This document shows, in pieces, positions 6,631-11,925 of a stretch of 15,065 nucleotides of DNA. Within the stretch, counting starts at the first letter, position 1. Every line of letters begins with the position of its first letter. The notes beneath the pieces were generated by a model. The model did not search any database, had not been told where the DNA came from, and saw nothing but the letters and a program-made list of their open reading frames with translations. A program made the position numbers and the translations under genes. Source of the stretch: JBBSWA01 sp038046485 (GTDB taxonomy: Archaea > Nanobdellota > Nanobdellia > Woesearchaeales > SM23-78); the NCBI GenBank assembly GCA_038046485.1, contig JBBSWA010000060.1, positions 1-15,065 on the forward strand. Direction: 5' to 3'.

Positions 6631-7863
6631 ATGGTGCGTCTGAATGGGCAAAGAAGTCCTGGGAGAAAAGCCTCTTTCTTAGGATCTTGGAAATATCCGA
6701 TCCTCGCGTTAGCAGCGGCAGCAAGCCTCCAAGTAGCTAAGCCTTGGGAGTGGCTCCCTCATTCGGTAAATCCTTGGTGGAAAGTGGAGGAGTGGCGCAC
6801 TAAGAAATGCGACAAACCAGAGATCATCGGGACGTATGACAAGAGCTTGCCTCCGAATCAAGTAATCTTTCTAAAAACGCCGGATGGATGTAAACAAGTA
6901 TGTTTTACATTAGATCCAAACCGAGATAGAGATCTTCCACAAGTTGAAGTTCAAAACCTGAATCCAGACTGGAAGAATGAATCTTTTGGCAGGGTAACTT
7001 TATCTTACGAGCGAGGTATGGCTAATCTGGGGATGATCCTTCGCGCAGTGGACCGTGAAGAATTATATGCCTTTGTTCCAGAAGACGCTGCAGGGAGAAA
7101 AGCAGATAATTGGTTTGTTTTTGGAGTTGGAGATGATACACATAGACATTTTCATCGTCTCGAAGATGTCCCCTCAACACATGAAGCAAGATGGGGGGAT
7201 CGCCAGAGAGATAGTGATGAGTTGATCGGTTGTGGGGGAGGAACAAATATTAACTATTTAATCCTCGCAAGTTTAATTGTTCAGGCGCCTAAATTAAGCA
7301 TCATCCATTATCACCCTTCTGATCGGAGTATGGATGCGTATTTTGAAGCACGTCAAGAAGTAGGCAAGCCGGTTTCAGACTTGGAAAGAGAATCTCTTTG
7401 TAGAAATGCCTTGGTTAGGGATGCTTTTTTTTCATCTGCAGACCTGGCAAGAGGGATGGTGGGCGCAGCATGGTTGCACCACCATTATTGGGGGGATAGG
7501 AGTGAATTCAAATTTGAAGTACGCTCTGAATTAGGGATTGCAACAGCCGAATTAACTTCATTGGGCATTGAACGCTACGTTACAAGCAAAAGAGATAAGC
7601 CGTTTGATGTAGATCATGATCCTACCGAAACTCGTAGCCTTACAGAATTGTTATATGATGAAAATGGAAGGCTTCTGGAAGAAAAGGACATTTTAAATTT
7701 AGGAGACCGCCCAGTGTATGATGCAAATGGAAAGGAGTTAAGCCCGATAGATCGTGCTTATAACCTGGCAGATATGATGTCTACTGAACTTTGGACAATA
7801 ACCTTCCGGCCGTTCAGCCAGACATTAGGGGATATTGTTTACGATAAGAAAACTCCTAAATAG
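6631..7863 (+). CDS. Membrane-anchored protein with JAMM-like HxHP...SxxD motif
   Basis: A 410-residue protein not recognised as a named family. A basic N-terminus (RSPGRK) is followed by one hydrophobic helix at about residues 22-36, giving an N-terminal anchor or signal. The body has Cys and His rich stretches, including HRHFH and LHHHYW. Strand LSII leads into H226-Y-H228-P229; 40 residues after H228 comes S268-S-A-D271-L. This is the zinc-binding signature order of JAB/MPN (JAMM) metalloproteases, H-x-H-P then S-x-x-D, but with about 30 extra residues between the halves. The JAMM glutamate is not securely identified; E in VPEDAAG is one candidate. It starts with ATG behind a promoter without a Shine-Dalgarno sequence and is a single transcription unit. 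It could be a divergent JAMM peptidase or an unrelated fold with a chance match. Confidence 0.6.
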   Translation: MVRLNGQRSPGRKASFLGSWKYPILALAAAASLQVAKPWEWLPHSVNPWWKVEEWRTKKCDKPEIIGTYDKSLPPNQVIFLKTPDGCKQVCFTLDPNRDRDLPQVEVQNLNPDWKNESFGRVTLSYERGMANLGMILRAVDREELYAFVPEDAAGRKADNWFVFGVGDDTHRHFHRLEDVPSTHEARWGDRQRDSDELIGCGGGTNINYLILASLIVQAPKLSIIHYHPSDRSMDAYFEARQEVGKPVSDLERESLCRNALVRDAFFSSADLARGMVGAAWLHHHYWGDRSEFKFEVRSELGIATAELTSLGIERYVTSKRDKPFDVDHDPTETRSLTELLYDENGRLLEEKDILNLGDRPVYDANGKELSPIDRAYNLADMMSTELWTITFRPFSQTLGDIVYDKKTPK

Positions 7864-7923
7864 ATTCTTAGTCTAAGGCCTCTTCACCCCAAATTGGGTG
7901 CCCATTAACAAGATAGGTAAAAA

Positions 7924-7934
7924 CCTTTAAAAAC
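7924..7934 (+). promoter_or_regulatory. TATA box of tRNA-Leu
   Basis: CCTTTAAAAAC is centred about 29 bases before the first base of the mature tRNA, so transcription should start within a few bases of position 1. Confidence 0.65.
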
Positions 7935-7989
7935 ACTCCTCGACACCAAGATCCTATCGCGGGCGTGCCGGAGCGGCCAAACGGGGCAG

Positions 7990-8022
7990 TTCGTTTGGTA
8001 CTTAGGTGCTAAATGAGTCCTT
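7990..8022 (+). other. tRNA-Leu intron 1 (noncanonical, between tRNA positions 30 and 31), 33 bases
   Basis: The intron folds into one hairpin: 7991-8001 pairs with 8006-8016 over 11 pairs (four of them G-U) around a TTAG loop. The BHB motif is complete: central helix 7984-7987 (GGGC) with 8017-8020 (GTCC), and 3-base bulges 7988-7990 and 8021-8023, each cut between the second and third base. The boundary is unambiguous because A31 can only come from 8023. Confidence 0.85.
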
Positions 8023-8029
8023 ACTCAAG

Positions 8030-8080
8030 TTTTGAGTGATGAGGCCCTCAAAAAGGGTCGATGAAGTGCTCGCATGAGCC
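8030..8080 (+). other. tRNA-Leu intron 2 (canonical, between positions 37 and 38), 51 bases
   Basis: The central BHB helix pairs exon CTCA (8024-8027) with intron TGAG (8075-8078). The bulges are 8028-8030 and 8079-8081, cut between the second and third base. An inner helix 8034-8038 with 8067-8071 continues it, and a second hairpin GGCCCT/AGGGTC (8043-8048, 8054-8059) lies inside. The outer helix is the anticodon stem, which exists only after intron 1 is removed. Confidence 0.85.
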
Positions 8081-8126
8081 ATCTGTTGGCTTAGTGCCTA
8101 CCCAGGTTCGAATCCTGGCGCCCGCA

Positions 8127-8182
8127 TCACGAAGTGATGAGGGACCCAGAAATGGCCAACATTTCTGAGGACCCGCATTTTT
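8127..8182 (+). terminator. Structured tRNA trailer with hairpin and T run
   Basis: After the tRNA 3' end there is a small hairpin (8126-8130 with 8134-8138), then a perfect 8-base inverted repeat CAGAAATG-GCCAA-CATTTCTG (8147-8167), then TTTTT at 8178-8182. The T run fits an archaeal termination site. The hairpin may instead belong to a small RNA processed from the tRNA precursor. Confidence 0.5.
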
Positions 8183-8203
8183 ATTCAATGTAAATGAGCT
8201 ACC

Positions 8204-8791
8204 ATGGCTGAAGTAAAAGTGTTAATCGAAGGGTATGCAAAACAACTCGAGAAGGGATGGATAGCTAGTTCTACAACTTGCTTGGTTACGACAGAAGGAA
8301 AAAAGATCATTACAGACCCAGGTTGCAATCGCGAAAAGCTATTGGGAGCACTAGTTAGAGAAGGATTAACCACAGCAAACATTGATTATGTTTTCTTGTC
8401 TCATCGCCATCCAGATCATGTTTTGCTTGCAGGGATATTTGAGAATGCGAAGTTCATAACATTTGACACGAACTTGATGTATGATAAGGACATATTGCTG
8501 GAGTTTGATAAACATGAATTAGGAAAGGACATCGCGATTATTGAAACCCCTGGTCACGTGGAGGAGCACCTCTCACTCATCGTCAATACGGCTAAAGGAA
8601 AGATAGCCATTGTTGGGGATGTTATTTGGTGGCTTGAGGGAGAAGAACAAGTATTTGATATCAATCAAAAAGACCATGCACAAGCAAAAGGGATGGATAT
8701 GGATCAACTAATTGCATCTCGTAAAATGGTTTTAGAAATGGCAGATTATGTGATTCCAGGTCACGGAAAAATGTTTAAGGTGGAACGCTAG
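8204..8791 (+). CDS. Metallo-beta-lactamase-fold hydrolase (MBLAC1-like)
   Basis: A 195-residue single-domain metallo-hydrolase. The complete two-metal site is visible: H67-R-H69-P-D71-H72, then H118 in TPGHVEEH, D139 in VGDVIW and H187 in IPGHGK. This HxHxDH...H...D...H order is typical of the superfamily. The compact size and the SHRHPDH and TPGH motifs resemble the MBLAC1/glyoxalase II-like branch. The reaction cannot be assigned from sequence; thioester, phosphodiester and RNA substrates are all known in the superfamily. The start is the ATG at 8204. A T-rich TATA-like stretch at 8177-8187 is rather close to the start, so the gene may be served by a weak promoter or by read-through from the tRNA. 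No beta-CASP domain is present, unlike the RNase J gene downstream. Confidence 0.88.
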   Translation: MAEVKVLIEGYAKQLEKGWIASSTTCLVTTEGKKIITDPGCNREKLLGALVREGLTTANIDYVFLSHRHPDHVLLAGIFENAKFITFDTNLMYDKDILLEFDKHELGKDIAIIETPGHVEEHLSLIVNTAKGKIAIVGDVIWWLEGEEQVFDINQKDHAQAKGMDMDQLIASRKMVLEMADYVIPGHGKMFKVER

Positions 8792-8874
8792 TGAAGCAGA
8801 ATAGCAACATAGCATTCTTGTACGCTCGTATTACGAAGCGATGGCGATCACAGAACAACACAGGTCCGTAGCCT

Positions 8875-9300
8875 CTAATGTTCGCACAAATCATCTAGGG
8901 ATTCTGAGGGGCTCCGCAAGATTCCTTTCTGGTGATTACGGTAATGCCGATAGCCAGAGCCGATGAGGGCTGCTGGAAAATAGACCACAATCGGCGCTAA
9001 AGCCGGTCGAATGGCTTGTGTTTTGAGTAGCGTGTAATGACCTACAAGACTTAAGCTTGCTGCAATGCTCAGGCCTACGAGGTTGGACCGCACAAGTTGT
9101 CCTAAGTGTTGCAAGGGATTTGCATGCATGAAGCCGAACGTGACAAGGTTTCCTGTTGCAAACAACGCATTCTTTACACCGTATGTAAGGAGCACATTGA
9201 ATTCGTCTCTAACTCCTTGCTCTAATAGAAAGAGAGTCGTGGGTACAGCTGCAGCATAACCTGCCAGAGCGCCAACAGCTCCTCCCAGTTCAGCTACCAC
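8875..9300 (-). CDS. Four-helix membrane protein, unknown function
   Basis: A 141-residue hydrophobic protein. Four membrane segments can be seen at about residues 6-26, 42-59, 74-92 and 99-119, with an arginine-rich C-terminal tail (YRHYRNHQKG) predicted to face the cytoplasm. Conserved-looking polar residues include E27 and Q28 after helix 1 and an HANP turn between helices 2 and 3. The start used is GTG at 9300; no ATG lies upstream before an in-frame stop and the ribosome binding site is weak, so the start is uncertain. It is 150 bases from the Cys-rich gene on the same strand, but a pyrimidine-rich terminator lies between them. I do not recognise the family. Confidence 0.68.
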   Translation of the reverse strand: MVAELGGAVGALAGYAAAVPTTLFLLEQGVRDEFNVLLTYGVKNALFATGNLVTFGFMHANPLQHLGQLVRSNLVGLSIAASLSLVGHYTLLKTQAIRPALAPIVVYFPAALIGSGYRHYRNHQKGILRSPSESLDDLCEH

Positions 9301-9351
9301 GTACGGCCTATTTTCCTTTGCTAAGAGTACTTATGCAATAGACCTCAGTCC

Positions 9352-9368
9352 CATTTCAAAACGAAATG
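9352..9368. repeat. Small inverted repeat
   Basis: CATTTC-AAAAC-GAAATG, a 6-base stem with a 5-base loop, lies between the two minus-strand membrane-protein genes. It could be a regulatory site upstream of the gene at 9300 or chance. Confidence 0.3.
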
Positions 9369-9401
9369 TCACATTGATTTTATGTTTTTCGGTCACCGTG
9401 C

Positions 9402-9440
9402 AAAATAAAGAATAAAGAAAAAGAGAGAAAGAAGAACCTT
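9402..9440 (-). terminator. Pyrimidine-rich terminator after the Cys-rich gene
   Basis: Read on the minus strand, the stretch just after the stop codon at 9451 is almost only T and C with several T runs (for example TCTTTTTCTT types). This is the usual form of an archaeal transcription terminator. Confidence 0.5.
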
Positions 9441-9450
9441 TCCCCAAAAC

Positions 9451-9648
9451 TTATCGTTTCTTTCCATCCATCTTACAGCAATCGGAGCAGCTCTTGGCAC
9501 AGAGGTGGCAGATTCCCATCAAGATGAACAAAACAGTCCACCATTGGATGTTCCAGAAGTTCCAGGTTCCAAGGTCTCGAAGCAAAAACAAAATACCTGC
9601 GACCAGCATGATGCCGCCGCTCATTCCCATACATTTTTTACACATCAT
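9451..9648 (-). CDS. Small Cys-rich two-helix membrane protein
   Basis: A 65-residue protein. The reading frame is open further upstream, but the ATG at 9648 is preferred: GAGGTGG (9661-9655) lies 6 bases before it and a TATA box is at the right distance for a short leader. C3-x-x-C6 precedes helix 1 (about 9-27), a turn GTWNFWN follows, then helix 2 (about 30-47) and a tail C47-x-x-C50...C54-x-x-C57-C58. Both Cys clusters would lie on the same, probably cytoplasmic, side and could bind a metal together. Similar tiny membrane proteins are common and unassigned. It is divergent from RNase J. Confidence 0.77.
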   Translation of the reverse strand: MMCKKCMGMSGGIMLVAGILFLLRDLGTWNFWNIQWWTVLFILMGICHLCAKSCSDCCKMDGKKR

Positions 9649-9706
9649 ATATAACCACCTCAAGTTAAAAGGAGATAACCAAGAGTATTTAAAATTTATC
9701 ATAAAT

Positions 9707-9716
9707 GGTTTATATA
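9707..9716 (-). promoter_or_regulatory. TATA box of the Cys-rich membrane protein gene
   Basis: TATATAAACC on the minus strand, about 60 bases before the ATG at 9648. It predicts a leader of about 35 bases that includes the GAGGTGG ribosome binding site. Confidence 0.65.
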
Positions 9717-9728
9717 GGGCGACCAAAC

Positions 9729-9740
9729 CTTTTTATATCC
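9729..9740 (+). promoter_or_regulatory. TATA box of the RNase J gene
   Basis: CTTTTTATATCC is centred 26 bases before the ATG at 9761 with no Shine-Dalgarno sequence, so the mRNA is probably leaderless. It is back to back with the promoter at 9707-9716. Confidence 0.68.
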
Positions 9741-9760
9741 CCACTTCAAAAGAGTAATGT

Positions 9761-11086
9761 ATGGGTTTAGAAATCATTCCAGTCGGCGGTTTCCAGGAGG
9801 TCGGTCGTAATTGCGTAGCCATCAAAGTCGACGATGAAGTCGTTATTCTGGATATGGGTTTGATGATGGAGCGTTACGTTCAGTTAACCTCTGAAGAGCG
9901 TGAAGATGTCAAGTTTCAGATGTCAGCCAAGTACTTAATCGAACAGCAGGCCGTGCCAGATGTAAACTTCATCAATGATTTAAAGGATAAAGTAAAAGGA
10001 ATTTTAATCACGCATGCTCACTTGGATCATGTGGGGGCTGTACCTTGGCTGGCAAATAAGTTTAATTGCCCGGTTCATGCGACGCATTTCACACACGAAG
10101 TTTTGAAAACATTGATTGCAGATGATAAAGTAGCTTTGAAAAATGAGATGGTTGCTCATCAGATGGATGCGAAATTTAAAGTTTCAGATAAGGTTTCAGC
10201 TGAGTTCATCAGTGTCACGCACAGCATTCCAGAGACGGTGATCATTGCCATTCACACGCCGTACGGAACAGTAGTCTACGCCAATGATTTCAAGTTCGAT
10301 AACGCCCCAACGTTGGGGAAAAAACCCAACTTTGCTCGTCTCAAACAAATTGCGCCAGTAAAAGTCCTCATCCTAGACTCATTGTACGCACATTATGCAG
10401 GAAAAACGCCTAGTGAAAGCATTGCACGAGAAATGCTTCGCGACGTACTACTCGGAACAGACAGCACTGGAAAAGCAGTTATTGTCACTACGTTCGGGAG
10501 CCACATTGCACGTCTAAATAGTATCATTCAGATCGGTCAAAAGTTGAACAGGAAGATTGTCTTCATCGGCCGCAGCTTAGCGAAGTATTGCGAAGCGGCG
10601 GAACGCATGGGGCTTGTGCCATTTAGCAAGCAAGTACAATTTGTAAAATATGGAAGTATGGCTCGCAAGTTTTTCGAGGGGTTGAAAAAGCCAGAAGAAC
10701 ATCTCTTGGTCGTAACGGGGCATCAAGGTGAGCCAAACGCCATTTTGAGCCGCATGGTTTATCAGGGATTGTACAAGTTCAGAGAGGAGGATCATGTTAT
10801 TTTCTCTTGCCGAGTTATTCCGACACCGACGAATATCGAAAATCGTAAAAAACTAGATGCAGCTTTGAAAACAAAAAAAGTGCGTCTTTTCACAGACGTC
10901 CACGTATCAGGTCATGCCTACCGGGAAGATCATCGCGAGCTCATCAACCTCGTAAAACCAGAACATGTTATTCCAACACATGGGGAGCCTTTCATGTTGG
11001 AAGCCTTAAAGGCTCTGGCGTTGGAGATGAATTACAAAGAAGACAAGATCCACTTGTTACACAATGGGGATCGTCTGAAAATCTAA
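9761..11086 (+). CDS. rnj: RNase J family ribonuclease (metallo-beta-lactamase/beta-CASP)
   Basis: A 441-residue nuclease of the archaeal RNase J group, which degrades or trims RNA mainly 5' to 3'. The N-terminal GGFQEVGRN is typical of RNase J. The metal site includes H85-A-H87-L-D89-H90, H154 in VTHSIPE, and a D in YANDFKFD. The beta-CASP domain follows, with VTTFGSHIAR, GRSLAKYCE and GHQGEPNAILSRM. The C-terminal part has HVSGHAYREDHRELI and PTHGE, supplying the last conserved histidines. It lacks the extra C-terminal domain of bacterial RNase J, as expected for archaeal forms. The ATG at 9761 follows a leaderless promoter. Its stop codon overlaps the stop of the convergent regulator by 2 bases and the genes overlap by 4. 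Confidence 0.94.
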   Translation: MGLEIIPVGGFQEVGRNCVAIKVDDEVVILDMGLMMERYVQLTSEEREDVKFQMSAKYLIEQQAVPDVNFINDLKDKVKGILITHAHLDHVGAVPWLANKFNCPVHATHFTHEVLKTLIADDKVALKNEMVAHQMDAKFKVSDKVSAEFISVTHSIPETVIIAIHTPYGTVVYANDFKFDNAPTLGKKPNFARLKQIAPVKVLILDSLYAHYAGKTPSESIAREMLRDVLLGTDSTGKAVIVTTFGSHIARLNSIIQIGQKLNRKIVFIGRSLAKYCEAAERMGLVPFSKQVQFVKYGSMARKFFEGLKKPEEHLLVVTGHQGEPNAILSRMVYQGLYKFREEDHVIFSCRVIPTPTNIENRKKLDAALKTKKVRLFTDVHVSGHAYREDHRELINLVKPEHVIPTHGEPFMLEALKALALEMNYKEDKIHLLHNGDRLKI

Positions 11087-11838
11087 GGCTTCCCAAGACT
11101 CCACAGCAACTTCGCATAGATCTTAAAGCTATTCGCCACTTCTTGGTTTTGGATGACAACAGAAAACGACTGTCCTTTATTCAAGCCAACCGTGACCGTA
11201 TCCGCATAAATCTCGATCCATCCCGGCGTAGCCAATCCTTCAGGCATGTAACGCACTTCGCTCAGTGGATAAGTAGCAGATTTCTTTCCAACAGGTTTGC
11301 GTGCGCATTCATTATAGAGATAGCGACACTTAATTCCTTTTCCGTATCGTCTTTTGTGAAAGTCTTCAAAGTAAGCAAGGAGTCCTTGATAAGCCGTTGG
11401 AGAAATGCCAATGACCCACATCTCCTCTCCTTTTTTCATGATCTTTAAGGTTCGTTCACGCGCCGTTTGAATACCGCGAAGTCCATCATAGACTTGAGCG
11501 GTTTCAGCAGTAATAGCCGTTTCTTGCTTGGCTTCAAGCTTTTTGACGAGTTGTTTTAAATCTTCTTCTTGGGTATGGAGTTGTTGTTCTTTTTCTTGCA
11601 AATACACGAGTAACCTATGAGGGTCAGCAGCTCGAAAGTACTTGGTTTTTTTCTTGATGATGTGGCTAACAAGTCCCTTCTTAGCCAATCGATCCAAGAT
11701 AAGGTAAATTTTGGATAAAGAAACGCCAGACTCTTCAGCAATAGGGGTAGTAGTGGTTTCTCCAAGCGCAACCAACGCGAGGTACACCTTAATTTCTCCT
11801 TCAGTAAGGCCGAGTTGCCGTAAAGGTTCAAAGTCCAT
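11083..11838 (-). CDS. TrmB-family transcriptional regulator
   Basis: A 251-residue regulator. Residues about 8-70 form a winged helix-turn-helix (LGLTEGEIKVYLALVALG, then the recognition region SLSKIYLILDRLAKKGLV). A coiled-coil linker follows at about 78-110, then the effector domain with YDGLRGIQTARERTLKIM and EEMWVIGIS. This order is typical of TrmB proteins, which sense sugars or other ligands and control transporters and metabolism. The start is the ATG at 11838 with a TATA box 26 bases upstream. It is transcribed divergently from a solute-binding protein gene, with palindromes between the two promoters, so it likely controls that gene and itself. The ligand is unknown. Confidence 0.9.
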   Translation of the reverse strand: MDFEPLRQLGLTEGEIKVYLALVALGETTTTPIAEESGVSLSKIYLILDRLAKKGLVSHIIKKKTKYFRAADPHRLLVYLQEKEQQLHTQEEDLKQLVKKLEAKQETAITAETAQVYDGLRGIQTARERTLKIMKKGEEMWVIGISPTAYQGLLAYFEDFHKRRYGKGIKCRYLYNECARKPVGKKSATYPLSEVRYMPEGLATPGWIEIYADTVTVGLNKGQSFSVVIQNQEVANSFKIYAKLLWSLGKP

Positions 11839-11860
11839 AGAAAGTAGAAAATCAAAGGAG

Positions 11861-11868
11861 TTTTATAA
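11861..11868 (-). promoter_or_regulatory. TATA box of the TrmB-like regulator
   Basis: TTATAAAA on the minus strand, centred about 26 bases before the ATG at 11838. It overlaps the palindrome ATAACGTTAT, so a protein bound there would compete with TBP. Confidence 0.62.
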
Positions 11869-11887
11869 CGTTATCCCCCTTAGGGGA
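11865..11887. promoter_or_regulatory. Candidate operator: two adjoining inverted repeats
   Basis: A perfect 10-base palindrome ATAACGTTAT (11865-11874) is followed directly by TCCCC-CTTA-GGGGA (11874-11887). The first overlaps the regulator's TATA box and the second lies just upstream of the lipoprotein promoter. The position suits repression of the regulator and activation or repression of the lipoprotein gene. Confidence 0.55.
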
Positions 11888-11892
11888 AGAAA

Positions 11893-11902
11893 ATTTTTAA
11901 AT
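11893..11902 (+). promoter_or_regulatory. TATA box of the solute-binding lipoprotein gene
   Basis: ATTTTTAAAT is centred about 28 bases before the ATG at 11926; no ribosome binding site is present, so the transcript is probably leaderless. Confidence 0.62.
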
Positions 11903-11925
11903 AGGTGCTGGGGTTTCTGCAGTAG

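Larger units (their letters stand above)
7959..8126 (+). tRNA. tRNA-Leu(CAA) with two introns
   Basis: Acceptor strands GCGGGCG (7959-7965) and CGCCCGC (8119-8125) pair fully, with discriminator A at 8126 and no encoded CCA. The D stem is CCG/CGG (7968-7970, 7982-7984). The T arm is CCAGG-TTCGAAT-CCTGG (8102-8118). The variable arm is GGC-TTAGT-GCC (8088-8098), class II. The exons are 7959-7989, 8023-8029 and 8081-8126, giving an 84-base product. The joined anticodon arm is GCAGA-CTCAAGA-TCTGT, with U33, anticodon CAA, purine 37 and only a G-U at the base of the stem. This decodes UUG leucine codons. Unspliced, no acceptable anticodon arm can be built between the D and T arms. Confidence 0.92.

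Noticed and set aside
8001..8017. Single-arm reading of the tRNA as tRNA-Ser(GCT) or tRNA-Leu(TAG) from the ACTTAGGTGCTAA stretch
   Set aside because: These loops lack properly paired anticodon stems and leave extra bases after the D arm. The stretch is instead the top of the intron 1 hairpin.
8120..8178. CCCGCAT repeated at the tRNA 3' end and 51 bases downstream, as a possible integration site
   Set aside because: Seven bases is too short for an att repeat, and no integrase or foreign gene lies between or nearby.
6555..8816. CATAGCATTCT shared between 6558-6568 and about 8807-8817
   Set aside because: A single 11-base match between intergenic tails without further similarity or symmetry; probably chance.
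9649..9726. Longer start for the Cys-rich protein at 9726
   Set aside because: The extra 26 codons would span the ribosome binding site and TATA box and add a segment without similarity to the rest; the ATG at 9648 has a well-placed GAGGTGG.
9494..9757. An 87-codon open frame on the + strand just before RNase J
   Set aside because: It is antisense to the Cys-rich membrane protein and runs through both divergent promoters; its sequence has no protein-like features.
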